Part shown: one piece after another, positions 8,051 through 16,284 of the stretch
Position numbering within the stretch: the stretch's first letter is position 1
How the letters are laid out: every line of letters starts with the position of its first letter
Source: Comamonadaceae bacterium 2PF
GTDB lineage: Bacteria > Pseudomonadota > Gammaproteobacteria > Burkholderiales > Burkholderiaceae_C
Reading direction: 5' to 3'
Assembly: GCA_005502875.1 (NCBI GenBank)
Contig: SCMV01000012.1
Coordinates: 1 to 64,000, forward strand
DNA: 64,000 nt
Translations under genes and position numbers: made by a program
The notes under the pieces: generated by a model
Seen by the model: only the letters and a program-made list of their open reading frames with translations
What the model was told of the DNA's origin: nothing
The model's database searches: none

Positions 8051-8755
8051 TCAAGACACTCGTTGATGGAGCAACCAGCGCCCCACGCGCACGGCCACAC
8101 CCTCGGGCGAGACAGGCAACTGCATCAACTCAGCGCTGGCCGGCAAACCGCCGCGGCGCTTCAACTCGGCGTCATCCAGGTGGCTCAGCGCCAGGATGCG
8201 CATGCCGGCGATCGACTCGCACCGCTCCAGGGTGCGCAGCATCACCAGGCCATCCATGCCGGGCAGCTCCAGGTTGGTGATGAGCAGGTCGGGTGCTTTC
8301 TGGCCGATTTGCAGCAGCGCGAGGTAGCCTGTCTCGGCAAAGCGCAGCTCGATGCTCGGCAAAAAGGGCGCCAGGGCCTGCTCGCAACGCACCTGCCAGA
8401 TGGGGTTGTCCGCCACCAGCAAGACGTCGCGCGGGCGCAGGGCCGAGCCGGCGGTGTGAGCCGGGGGCTGCTCCCCTTCGTGCGCCACCAACACCTGGGC
8501 ATCGACGGGCTCACGGTTTCGCGCTGGCGAGCGCGCAGAACGGGCAAGCGGCTCGCCGCCCAAGCCCGTCGACAAAGCGAGCGCTTCCACCGCGTTGTGG
8601 GGGATTCGGCGGTGCCCGCCTGGTGTGCGCGCAGCCGGCAGGATGTCGGCCTCCACCCACAGCTGCACCGTCCGCAATGACACGCCAAGGCGCTGCGCAG
8701 CCTCTCTGGTGGTGAGCATGCGGGAACCGGGGCCCAGGGGGATCACTTGTGACAT
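8051..8755 (-). CDS. MerR/BldC-type helix-turn-helix protein with pseudo-receiver domain
   Basis: A 234-residue protein. The ATG at 8755 is chosen for its TTTGGAG ribosome site nine bases upstream; an in-frame ATG at 8812 lacks one. Residues about 12-60 form a winged helix-turn-helix of the excisionase/MerR type (MLTTREAAQRLGVSLRTVQLW, then GGHRRI). The C-terminal half resembles a receiver domain (DVLLVADNPIW, then LLITNLELPGMDG), but the phospho-acceptor Asp is replaced by Asn in ITNLELPG, so phosphorylation of this domain is unlikely. It is the first gene of the minus-strand sensory cluster and divergent from greB, and could be the cluster's DNA-binding output. Function inferred from domains and position. 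Confidence 0.78.
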   Translation of the reverse strand: MSQVIPLGPGSRMLTTREAAQRLGVSLRTVQLWVEADILPAARTPGGHRRIPHNAVEALALSTGLGGEPLARSARSPARNREPVDAQVLVAHEGEQPPAHTAGSALRPRDVLLVADNPIWQVRCEQALAPFLPSIELRFAETGYLALLQIGQKAPDLLITNLELPGMDGLVMLRTLERCESIAGMRILALSHLDDAELKRRGGLPASAELMQLPVSPEGVAVRVGRWLLHQRVS

Positions 8756-8945
8756 CTTCGCGAACTCCAAAGCGCTTGCCTGATCTGCACTTGTTTTCGG
8801 CAGCGGTTTCATTTTTGCAAGTTGAATCGAGCTCAGGAACGTCCAACGACGCACAAACATGGGGCCGCCGTGAACAAATGACGCTCCCACGCCCGCTCGC
8901 AGCTGCGCTGGCCCGATGCCCGAGGATTCGGCACAATCGCCGCCC

Positions 8946-9509
8946 ATGAGCAAGGCTTTCACCAAGGAACCCGACAGCGAGGACGACGACGACCTCGCCC
9001 TGCCCCCGCTGCCAGCGGGCACGCGCAACTACATGACGCCGCAGGGCTACCAGCGCCTGCGCACCGAGCTGCTCAACCTGATCGACATCGAGCGTCCGAA
9101 GATCGTGGAAATCGTGCACTGGGCCGCTTCGAATGGCGACCGCTCCGAAAATGGCGACTACATCTACGGCAAGAAGCGCCTGCGCGAGATCGACCGCCGC
9201 ATCCGCTTTTTGACCAAGCGCCTGGACATCGCCGAGGTGGCCGACCCCAGCCAGCACCACGGACGAGACCAGGTCTTCTTCGGCGCCACCGTCACCTATG
9301 AGAACCAGGCAGGTGTGGCGCGCACCATCACCATCAAGGGCATCGACGAGGCCGACGCGCTGCAAGGCGAAGTCAGCTGGGTCTCGCCGATCGCCCGCGC
9401 CTTGCTCAAGTCGCGCGAAGGCGACGAGGTCACGCTGATGACGCCGGGCGGCATCGAGAAAATCGAGGTGATCGAGGTGCGCTACCCGAAGCCGCAGACG
9501 GCGCACTGA
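8946..9509 (+). CDS. greB: Transcription elongation factor GreB
   Basis: 187 residues. GreB binds the RNA polymerase secondary channel and stimulates cleavage of backtracked transcripts. The N-terminal coiled coil holds the family signature YMTPQGYQRLRTELL and the acidic-tip region NGDRSENGDYIYGKKRLREID, and the C-terminal FKBP-like domain contains GEVSWVSPIARALLKSREGDEV. The GreB rather than GreA type is supported by YIYGKKRLREIDRRIRFL and by the acidic leader (DSEDDDD). The ATG at 8946 is preferred over an upstream in-frame ATG at 8916. It is convergent with spoT, as in many betaproteobacteria, with about 60 bases between the stops and no clear T-tract terminator. Confidence 0.95.
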   Translation: MSKAFTKEPDSEDDDDLALPPLPAGTRNYMTPQGYQRLRTELLNLIDIERPKIVEIVHWAASNGDRSENGDYIYGKKRLREIDRRIRFLTKRLDIAEVADPSQHHGRDQVFFGATVTYENQAGVARTITIKGIDEADALQGEVSWVSPIARALLKSREGDEVTLMTPGGIEKIEVIEVRYPKPQTAH

Positions 9510-9569
9510 AGCGCACCGAGGCGCGCTGAGCCGAGCTGACAGCTCAGGCGCAGCCCAAGGGGCCCAAGG

Positions 9570-11768
9570 TCAGACGCGGTCCACCTTGAGCACCACTGGG
9601 CAGCGCCTGAGGGTGCGCATCACGTCGGTGAGGTGCTCGGTGTCGCGCACGGCCACGGTGAGCTTGAGCTCGGCCGTCTCGCCCAGTCGCTCGTCGCCCA
9701 TCTCGATGTGGGTGATGTCGGTCTCGGCGCTGCTGATGGACGCAGCCACCTGCGCCAGCACGCCCTTGCCGTTGGTGACCAGCACCTTGATGACGGTCTC
9801 GAACAGGCGGGTGGGCTCGTCGGACCAGCTGACGTCGATCCAGCGTTCGCTGTCGCGCTCGAACAGGCGCTTGCCCACACCGCAAACCTGCGTGTGCACC
9901 ACCAGGCCTTCGCCCCGGCCCAGGTAGCCGGCGATCGGGTCACCCGGCACCGGGCAACAACACGATGCCAGCTGGACCGTCGCCCCTTCGCTGCCATCGA
10001 TGACCACGGCGGCGTTGGTCGGGCCTTCATCCGAGAAACGCCCCAGGGTCAGCGTCAGCGCGTCAGGCCGCTCGCCCTGCTCGACCATGCTTTGGGCCAG
10101 GCGTTTGGCCACCATCGTGGCGATCTTGCGGCCCAGGCCGATGTCGGCCAGCAGCTCGTCGCGCGTGCGGTTGCCACCCCAGCGCGTGAGCGACTGCCAC
10201 AGCGCACCGGCATCGCCTTCGCTTTCTTCGCTGCCCGCAGGCATCGACAAGCCCTCGGCGCGCAGGGCCTGGCCCAAAAGCTTCTCGCCCAAAGCCAGCG
10301 ACTCTTCCGCCTCCATGTTCTTGAGGTAGCTGCGGATCTTGGAGCGGGCACGGCCCGTGCGCACGAAGTTCAGCCAGCCCGGGTTCGGGCGAGCGCTTGG
10401 CGCGGTGACGATCTCGACCACGTCGCCTGAGCGCAACTCGGTGCGCAACGCCACCGCTTCGCCGTTGACCTTGGCCGACACGCAGCGGTCGCCCACGCCC
10501 GAGTGGATGGCGTAGGCGAAGTCCACCGGCGTCGCGCCCTTGGGCAGGGCCACGATGCGCGACTTGGGCGTGAGCACATAAACCGATTCGGGGAACAGGT
10601 CGATCTTGAGGTGCTCCAGGAACTCGGCCGAATCGCGCGTTTCGTGCTGGATGTCGATGAGCGACTGCAGCCACACGGCGCCTTCCTGCGGCGAAGCGTC
10701 GGGCTCGGCCCCCTCGCTCTCCTTGTACATCCAGTGCGCGGCGATGCCCTTCTCGGCCACGGCGTGCATGGCCTGCGAGCGGATCTGGAACTCCACCGCC
10801 GTGCCCACCGGGTTCACCAGCGTCGTGTGCAGCGACTGGTAGCCGTTGGCCTTGGGGATGGCGATGTAATCCTTGAAGCGGCCCGGCAGCGGCTTGTAGA
10901 GCTGGTGCAGCACGCCCAGAGCGCGGTAGCAATCGAGCAGCTCGCGCGTGACGATGCGAAAGCCGAAGATGTCGCTGACCTGGGCGAAGCTCAGGCGCTT
11001 TTCGACCATCTTGTTGTAGATGGAAAAGATCGTCTTCTCGCGCCCGAACACCTCGACGTGCATCTCGGCATCGGTGAAGGCGCCATCGACGTCCTTGCGG
11101 ATGCGCTCGACCAGGTCGCGCCGGTTGCCGCGCGTTTTTTTCACCGCTTTGGCCAGCACCCCGTAGCGCCAGGGGTTGATGTACTGGAAGGACAGCTCCT
11201 GCAGCTCGCGGTAGGTCTGGTTCAAGCCCAGGCGGTGCGCGATCGGCACGTAGATGTCGAGCGTCTCGCGGGCGATGCGGGCCCGTTTGGGCGCGGCCAT
11301 CGCGTCCATGGTGCGCATGTTGTGCAGGCGGTCCGACAGCTTGATGAGGATCACGCGCACATCGCGCGCCATGGCCAGCAGCATCTTGCGGAAAGACTCG
11401 GCCTGGGATTCTTCCTTGGTCGAGAAGTGCAGCTTGTCCAGCTTGGTCAGGCCGTCGACGATCTCGGCCGTGGGCGCACCAAAGCGCTCGATCAGCTCGA
11501 TCTTGGTGACGCCGCAGTCCTCCATGGCGTCGTGCATGAGCGCGGCCATGATGGCCTGGGCATCGAGCTTCCAGTCGGCGCACAGGCCGGCCACCGCGAT
11601 CGGGTGGGTGATGTAGGGCTCACCGCTGGCGCGGAACTGGCCCAGGTGGGCCTCGTCGGCAAAGCGGTAAGCGTCACGCACCCGGCGGATGTCCGCCTCA
11701 TCGAGGTAGTCGAGTTTGTGGGTGAGCGCGGCAAATGAAGCGGCTGCCGCATCGGTGACGGTGTTCAT
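9570..11768 (-). CDS. spoT: Bifunctional (p)ppGpp synthetase/hydrolase, SpoT/Rel type
   Basis: 732 residues from the ATG at 11768. The N-terminal HD hydrolase domain has H55 (THPIAVA) and the H79-D80 pair in ALMHDAMED. The synthetase domain has GREKTIFSIYNKM and the basic RFKDYIAIPKANGYQSLHT, the RxKD form found in bifunctional enzymes rather than the acidic version of RelA. TGS (VYVLTPKSRIVALPKGATPVDFAYAIH), a conserved CC/ZBD-type region (ASCCCPVPGDPIAGYLGRGEG, split here as ASCCCPVPGD and IAGYLGRGEG) and a C-terminal ACT domain complete the fold. It should both make and degrade the stringent-response alarmone. In many relatives it follows rpoZ directly; here tetR and sugE lie in between. 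Confidence 0.95.
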   Translation of the reverse strand: MNTVTDAAAASFAALTHKLDYLDEADIRRVRDAYRFADEAHLGQFRASGEPYITHPIAVAGLCADWKLDAQAIMAALMHDAMEDCGVTKIELIERFGAPTAEIVDGLTKLDKLHFSTKEESQAESFRKMLLAMARDVRVILIKLSDRLHNMRTMDAMAAPKRARIARETLDIYVPIAHRLGLNQTYRELQELSFQYINPWRYGVLAKAVKKTRGNRRDLVERIRKDVDGAFTDAEMHVEVFGREKTIFSIYNKMVEKRLSFAQVSDIFGFRIVTRELLDCYRALGVLHQLYKPLPGRFKDYIAIPKANGYQSLHTTLVNPVGTAVEFQIRSQAMHAVAEKGIAAHWMYKESEGAEPDASPQEGAVWLQSLIDIQHETRDSAEFLEHLKIDLFPESVYVLTPKSRIVALPKGATPVDFAYAIHSGVGDRCVSAKVNGEAVALRTELRSGDVVEIVTAPSARPNPGWLNFVRTGRARSKIRSYLKNMEAEESLALGEKLLGQALRAEGLSMPAGSEESEGDAGALWQSLTRWGGNRTRDELLADIGLGRKIATMVAKRLAQSMVEQGERPDALTLTLGRFSDEGPTNAAVVIDGSEGATVQLASCCCPVPGDPIAGYLGRGEGLVVHTQVCGVGKRLFERDSERWIDVSWSDEPTRLFETVIKVLVTNGKGVLAQVAASISSAETDITHIEMGDERLGETAELKLTVAVRDTEHLTDVMRTLRRCPVVLKVDRV

Positions 11769-11892
11769 GCGCAAACTGTAGCGCGGATGCAAGGCCGTGG
11801 CGGTCGCGGGGCCCCTTCGACCGCACCTTGAGCACACAAAACAAGCGAGTGGGGGACCGGTGCACAGGTTCTCGGCGCGCGAAGCGCAGCAC

Positions 11893-12210
11893 TCAGTGCG
11901 CAAGCTTCAGCGTGAGCACCCCTGAAACGATCAACAGCACCCCCACGTAACGCATCAGCGTGGCAGGGTCGCCGTAGAAGTGCACCCCGACGAGGAAGGT
12001 GCCCGCCGCCCCGATGCCGGTCCAGACAGCGTACGCCGTGCCCATGGGCAACTGACGTTGCGCCATCCACAACAGGGCACCACTGACGGCCATGAAGAAC
12101 ACGGCGATCGCCACCCCCAGCCAACGGGTGCCCGGCGTCTGCGCCATCTTCAGGCCCACGGGCCAGCCAATTTCAAACAACCCGGCAAGGGTCAGGTAAA
12201 CCCAGCTCAT
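11893..12210 (-). CDS. sugE: SMR-family exporter, SugE/Gdx type
   Basis: 105 residues with four transmembrane helices. The essential glutamate of helix 1 is E13 (AGLFEIGWPVGLK), and helix 3 carries GTAYAVWTGIGAAGTFLVG, typical of the SugE/Gdx subgroup, whose characterised members export guanidinium in exchange for protons. These transporters work as antiparallel dimers in the inner membrane. The gene follows a TetR regulator on the same strand (74-base gap), which suggests local repression. I looked for a guanidine riboswitch upstream and saw no recognisable candidate in that short gap. Substrate is inferred from subgroup only. Confidence 0.9.
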   Translation of the reverse strand: MSWVYLTLAGLFEIGWPVGLKMAQTPGTRWLGVAIAVFFMAVSGALLWMAQRQLPMGTAYAVWTGIGAAGTFLVGVHFYGDPATLMRYVGVLLIVSGVLTLKLAH

Positions 12211-12284
12211 GTCAAAGCTCCAGTTGGGTCAAACGGTCAAGGGTGCCACCGGCCCAAGCGGGTGCGGGCGCGGCCCCGAGGCGA

Positions 12285-12818
12285 TCACGTCGTCAGGTGA
12301 CTTTCGACGTCCTTGAAAAAATCATCCCAGTCCGCCTGGGCGATGTCGGCCAGCCCCAGGTAGCGCAACAGGAAGATGCCTTCGGTGGCAAAGAAGGCCA
12401 TGCGCGCGCGCCGCCCCTGCTCGGTTTGAAGGTCGAAGGCCTCGAAGTGCCGCGCGTACCACTCGCGGGCGAAACTCAGTTGCTCCTTGGACTGCATCAG
12501 CGCCGCCAACAAGCTGGCCGATCGGGCGTTGAGGTCGTGCGAGACGGCCGTCAACCTCACATGGTCCTTCGCACGCTGAAACGGCGACGGCGAATCCGGC
12601 AGGCACCGAACTGCCTCGTCGTAGCTCTCGCCCCAGCGCTTGAGCATCGCCGTGACCAGGCCCTCCTTGGTGCCAAAACACGACTGGATGCCCCCCTTGG
12701 TGACGCCCACCTCGCGCGACACGGACTCAAAGGTCAGGTGACTGGCGCCTTGCTCGACGACGATGCGTTCGGCAGCGTCGAGGACGAGGCCTCGATCGAT
12801 GGATTTGGGTCGGCTCAT
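12285..12818 (-). CDS. TetR-family transcriptional regulator
   Basis: 177 residues. The N-terminal helix-turn-helix (residues about 10-55) reads VLDAAERIVVEQGASHLTFESVSREVGVTKGGIQSCFGTKEGLV, which follows the TetR pattern (long motif, given here in part: ASHLTFESVSREVGVTKGG). The remaining helical domain, ending DDFFKDVESHLTT, is the ligand-binding part and has no assignable ligand. The ATG at 12818 (MSRPKS) is preferred to a TTG at 12851. An imperfect palindrome lies 27 bases upstream and may be its operator. It precedes sugE and probably controls it. Confidence 0.88.
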   Translation of the reverse strand: MSRPKSIDRGLVLDAAERIVVEQGASHLTFESVSREVGVTKGGIQSCFGTKEGLVTAMLKRWGESYDEAVRCLPDSPSPFQRAKDHVRLTAVSHDLNARSASLLAALMQSKEQLSFAREWYARHFEAFDLQTEQGRRARMAFFATEGIFLLRYLGLADIAQADWDDFFKDVESHLTT

Positions 12819-12844
12819 GCGATGCGGCACCACCGGCGCCTTTT

Positions 12845-12864
12845 GATTCAATACGTATGGATTC
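12845..12864. promoter_or_regulatory. Candidate TetR operator (imperfect palindrome)
   Basis: The 20-bp element has half-sites GATTCAATAC and GTATGGATTC, which match in 8 of 10 positions after inversion and meet at a central TACGTA. It sits 27 bases upstream of the tetR ATG, where autoregulatory operators of this family usually lie. Binding is inferred. Confidence 0.4.
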
Positions 12865-12942
12865 TAATTGGCATGCTCCACCGGGTCAAGCCAGGCCCTC
12901 TGCCCGCACGAACGAGGTCCGTGCCGACAGCGCCAAGCGCCC

Positions 12943-12971
12943 CAAAAACAAAAGCCCGCATGAAGCGGGCT
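12943..12971 (-). terminator. Rho-independent terminator of rpoZ
   Basis: AGCCCGC (12953-12959) pairs with GCGGGCT (12965-12971) across a 5-nt loop. On the minus strand the stem is followed by TTTTGTTTTTG. It lies about 58 bases after the rpoZ stop. Confidence 0.8.
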
Positions 12972-13028
12972 GATGTGGGGTGCGAGCCGGGTCGCGTCGA
13001 GCGCGACAGGCCGTTGGCGCTCAAACGC

Positions 13029-13232
13029 TCAGGTCGGGACCTTGCGCAGCATTTCCAGGCCAACCTGGCCGGCGGCGATTTCGCGCAGGGCGGTCACGCT
13101 GGGCTTGTTGCGCGACTCGATCTTGGGGGTGTGCCCCTGGCTCAGCATGCGGGCGCGGTAGGTCGCGGCCAGCACCAGCTGGAAGCGGTTGGGGATCTTT
13201 TGCAGGCAGTCTTCGACGGTGATGCGGGCCAT
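13029..13232 (-). CDS. rpoZ: RNA polymerase omega subunit
   Basis: 67 residues, the normal length for omega. The sequence starts [21 protein letters not shown] and continues with AATYRARML, then [16 protein letters not shown], both conserved. Omega helps assemble RNA polymerase and, in proteobacteria, forms one of the ppGpp-binding sites, which fits its proximity to spoT. The start has a GGAG ribosome site. It follows gmk by 35 bases and is probably co-transcribed, ending at the terminator at 12943-12971. Confidence 0.97.
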   Translation of the reverse strand: MARITVEDCLQKIPNRFQLVLAATYRARMLSQGHTPKIESRNKPSVTALREIAAGQVGLEMLRKVPT

Positions 13233-13267
13233 GTCAACTCCAGGAGGTGAACGCAGGTGGGGCCTGG

Positions 13268-13888
13268 TCAGACCAGGTGGAGGGCGCGGAACACAGCGGA
13301 CTTGTTCCGGCGCTGAGCAGCGTATTTTAACCGCTGCGAGTGAACAATCGCCTTCAAATCGAACAAAGCCGACTCAAACAAGGCGTTGACGACGATGAAA
13401 TCGAAGTGCTGGGCCTGTTCGACCTCGATGCGGGCATTGGCCATGCGCACCTCGATCACGTCGGCCGTGTCTTCGCCACGGCGGTGCAGGCGCTGCAGCA
13501 GCTCCTCGTAGCTGGGCGGCAGGATGAACACCAGCACGGCGTACGGGAAGGTGTCCTTCATCTGCAAGGCACCCTGCCAGTCGATCTCCAGCACGACGTC
13601 TTCGCCACCCTTGATGCGCTCTTCGATGGCCTGGCGCGAGGTGCCGTAGTGGTTGCCGTGGACCTCGGCGTGCTCGAAGAAGTCACCGCGCTCGACCATG
13701 GACTGGAACTCGTCCTTGGAGACGAACCAGTATTCGCGCCCATGCTGCTCTTGCCCACGCGGCTGGCGCGTGGTGTGCGAGACGCTGACCTGCAGGCGCG
13801 AGTCGAGCTCGAGCAGCGCCTTGACGAGGCTGGATTTGCCAGTGCCGCTGGGCGCAGACACCACGAAAAGGTTGCCGGGATAGTCCAT
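13268..13888 (-). CDS. gmk: Guanylate kinase
   Basis: 206 residues. It phosphorylates GMP to GDP with ATP. The P-loop is [11 protein letters not shown] near residue 11, the GMP-binding segment is [21 protein letters not shown], and [13 protein letters not shown] and [10 protein letters not shown] follow, all diagnostic of the family. The length is standard. It lies upstream of rpoZ in the same direction, as is usual in proteobacteria. The yicC gene that normally adjoins it is displaced by the EF-hand protein gene. Confidence 0.97.
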   Translation of the reverse strand: MDYPGNLFVVSAPSGTGKSSLVKALLELDSRLQVSVSHTTRQPRGQEQHGREYWFVSKDEFQSMVERGDFFEHAEVHGNHYGTSRQAIEERIKGGEDVVLEIDWQGALQMKDTFPYAVLVFILPPSYEELLQRLHRRGEDTADVIEVRMANARIEVEQAQHFDFIVVNALFESALFDLKAIVHSQRLKYAAQRRNKSAVFRALHLV

Positions 13889-14013
13889 GGAACGGGCTCA
13901 GGGGCCATCGGCACCGGTTTTCAGCCGGTCGCAACAGCCCCTGCGAAGGAGGTTGGGAGCCCAGGAAGTCTACCCGCAACCGCCCTCACACGCCTTGCGG
14001 CGGCCCACTCAAC

Positions 14014-16188
14014 TCAGGGCGCAGGCGGGAAAATGCCCGGCCACCCGCCCATCCAGTGCACACAAAGCACCACGCCCACGACGATGGCGGCCATCAGCAC
14101 GTAGCCCTTCCAGGGCGAACGCTTCTCGGCGTAGGGGTCGGAGAGCGCACGCTCGGCACCGTCGGGCAACTTGGCCAGCTGGGTCAGGGCCGCACCAAAC
14201 GGGATGTTGATGCGCGCACGGGTGTTGACGGCCCAGCCGTTGGCATCGAGGATCGGGCCCAGGTTGCGGTTGCGCAGCTTGAAGAACGCCATGGCCATGG
14301 AGGGGCCCGAGATCAACAGCATCAGGCCCAGCAGCGCCACCGGCATCTGCCAGGCCTTGAGCCCCAAAAAGCCCGTGACGACGGCCGCCAAAGCCGTGCC
14401 GATGGCACCGATGGCCAGCCCCACCGCCGCGAAGATGCCCGCGAACTTCGCCGCATCCACCGGTGCGGGTGGCGCGGGTGGCGCTGCTGTCGCAGCCGCA
14501 CCCGCCGCACCCGCCGCAGCCTTCTCGCCAGCCTTGGCCACCGCCTGAGTCGTGAAGTCGGTCGATGCCTGCGCCTTGCTGGCCGCGAACTTCTGCACCT
14601 GCTCACCGATCAGGCGAGAGACCTTTTTGTAAGGCGTCCAGAAGGCCTGGCGGATGCTGATCGGGTGGTCGACGATCTTGACGACGGTGGCGTCCCAGTC
14701 GCGACCCAGGCGGTCGTAGAAGACGCCATTTCGGCCCACCATGAGCTGGTCCGCGTCACCGGCTGTGACGGCCGCAGCAATCGTCAGCTTCTCACCGGCG
14801 CGGCTGCACTCGCAGTACGCCAGGTAAACACCCGAAAGCGTGGCCAGCGCAGCGTGTTTGCCCGCGTCGAGCACCTTCACGCACAGGTCGCTGCTGCGCC
14901 CGTCGATGTAGAGGGTGCCGGCCTGGAAGCTGGCCTTGTCGCGGCGCGTGTAGAAGTCGGTGAAGGCCACGAAGTTGTTGGCAAGCTTGGCCAGGTCACG
15001 CACGTAGCGCACCAGGCGCTCGACATCGCCGATCAACGCGGCCTCTTCGGCTGCGACTTCGTCCTGGCTGACGAGGTCCAGCAGCCGGGCTTTGACGTCA
15101 CCGGCCAGCAGCGCGCTCAAGGCATCGGCTTCGAGCTGGTCGAGCGGGGTTTCGGGGCGGGCGGCCTGCCAGGCCTCGAAGTCGGCAAAGCGCGCCACCA
15201 GGGCTCGCCACTCGACCTCGGTCAGCTCGGCACGGTCACCCAGCAGGGGCTGCACCACCTGTCGGCGCAAGTCCTGCACGGCCGCCGCCCAAGCCGGGTT
15301 GAGCTGCTCGCGCAGGGGCAGGCTGGCGCCACTGCTCACATAGGCCAGCGGCAAGGTGGCGACGTCCTGGGTGCCAGCACCGCCACCGAGCAGCTGCGAG
15401 CCGATGCGCTTGAGGTCGTCCTCGCTGCCGTTGAGCAGGCTGGCTGCCCGGGGGTCGAACGCCGCCAGTTGGCAGCGCTGGAAGAAATCATCGACCTTGG
15501 CGCGCACGGCCTGCAGGGTAGCGAAGACATCGGCGGCACTGGCCTCTTCGGGCAGGCCGGTGACTGTGGCGCGGGCGTCCTGTCGCCAGGCCTGCAGCGC
15601 AGCGCCCTCTTCGAAGAAGCGCTCAACCGTGGCGCGGTTGACACCGGGCTCACCGCTGCGATCGGCCACGGGTCCCAGGCGGTCGATCAGCGTGGCGATG
15701 GCGGCTTGCAGGTCGTCGCCCAGGCCCTTGGCCGCGATGACGCCATCGCCATTGAACGGCATGCCCCCGAAGATGCGGCCAATGTCGGTGCAGTCGTCCA
15801 CGCTGATGTGCGTGGCATCGGCCTTGCCCAGGCTGACCAGGATGCGTCGGGTGGCCGCCAGCAATTTGCTGTTGTCCTCGCCGTCCCCGTTGATGTCGGA
15901 CAGCGCCAGCGAGCCGGCGCGCACCAGCACATCGGGTGAACGCAGGCGGGCGATCGACCAGTCGATGGCGGCGATGAGCTCGGGGGCACGCACATGGCCG
16001 TCTGCGTCGGTGTCGACCAGGGCCAGGGTGGCGGCATCGAGCTCAACGCCCTGGGTCGGGCAGGACAAAGCCACCCAGAGCTTCTGATCAAGCTCGGCCA
16101 GGTGGGCCAGGTCGGCGCCTGTGTCCAGGCGAACCTGGTCAAAGCCACCAGCTCGGAAAAAGCGCCAACGGTGCGTGCTCGATGTCAT
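14014..16188 (-). CDS. Large EF-hand-containing membrane protein of unknown function
   Basis: 724 residues that I cannot assign to a characterised family. A canonical calcium-binding EF-hand loop is present at D59-E70 (DTDADGHVRAPE). A second loop near 98 (DINGDGEDN) and a third near 145 (FNGDGVIAAKG) are partly degenerate. A long soluble region follows, then an Ala/Pro-rich linker (about 550-575) and three to four hydrophobic segments near 579-640 (AVGLAIGAIGTALAAVVTGF, VALLGLMLLISGPSMAMAFF) and 696-720 (YVLMAAIVVGVVLCVHW). No signal peptide is evident. It lies between yicC and gmk on the same strand, where no gene usually sits. A membrane-tethered calcium-responsive protein is a guess from the motif. 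Confidence 0.8.
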   Translation of the reverse strand: MTSSTHRWRFFRAGGFDQVRLDTGADLAHLAELDQKLWVALSCPTQGVELDAATLALVDTDADGHVRAPELIAAIDWSIARLRSPDVLVRAGSLALSDINGDGEDNSKLLAATRRILVSLGKADATHISVDDCTDIGRIFGGMPFNGDGVIAAKGLGDDLQAAIATLIDRLGPVADRSGEPGVNRATVERFFEEGAALQAWRQDARATVTGLPEEASAADVFATLQAVRAKVDDFFQRCQLAAFDPRAASLLNGSEDDLKRIGSQLLGGGAGTQDVATLPLAYVSSGASLPLREQLNPAWAAAVQDLRRQVVQPLLGDRAELTEVEWRALVARFADFEAWQAARPETPLDQLEADALSALLAGDVKARLLDLVSQDEVAAEEAALIGDVERLVRYVRDLAKLANNFVAFTDFYTRRDKASFQAGTLYIDGRSSDLCVKVLDAGKHAALATLSGVYLAYCECSRAGEKLTIAAAVTAGDADQLMVGRNGVFYDRLGRDWDATVVKIVDHPISIRQAFWTPYKKVSRLIGEQVQKFAASKAQASTDFTTQAVAKAGEKAAAGAAGAAATAAPPAPPAPVDAAKFAGIFAAVGLAIGAIGTALAAVVTGFLGLKAWQMPVALLGLMLLISGPSMAMAFFKLRNRNLGPILDANGWAVNTRARINIPFGAALTQLAKLPDGAERALSDPYAEKRSPWKGYVLMAAIVVGVVLCVHWMGGWPGIFPPAP

Positions 16189-16284
16189 GGGTCAGGCGAG
16201 AAGTTGGTGAAGGAATTCACGCATTCTCCACCGACCGGGGCACCTGGCGCCATCCGCCGTGAGCACCAGCGCGCCCATCGATGC

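Noticed and set aside
9533-9545. GAGCTG/CAGCTC palindrome as terminator of greB/spoT
   Set aside because: Loop of one base and no T run on either strand.
12211-12284. Guanidine riboswitch before sugE
   Set aside because: The 74-base gap after tetR shows no recognisable riboswitch motif, and a TetR regulator explains control.
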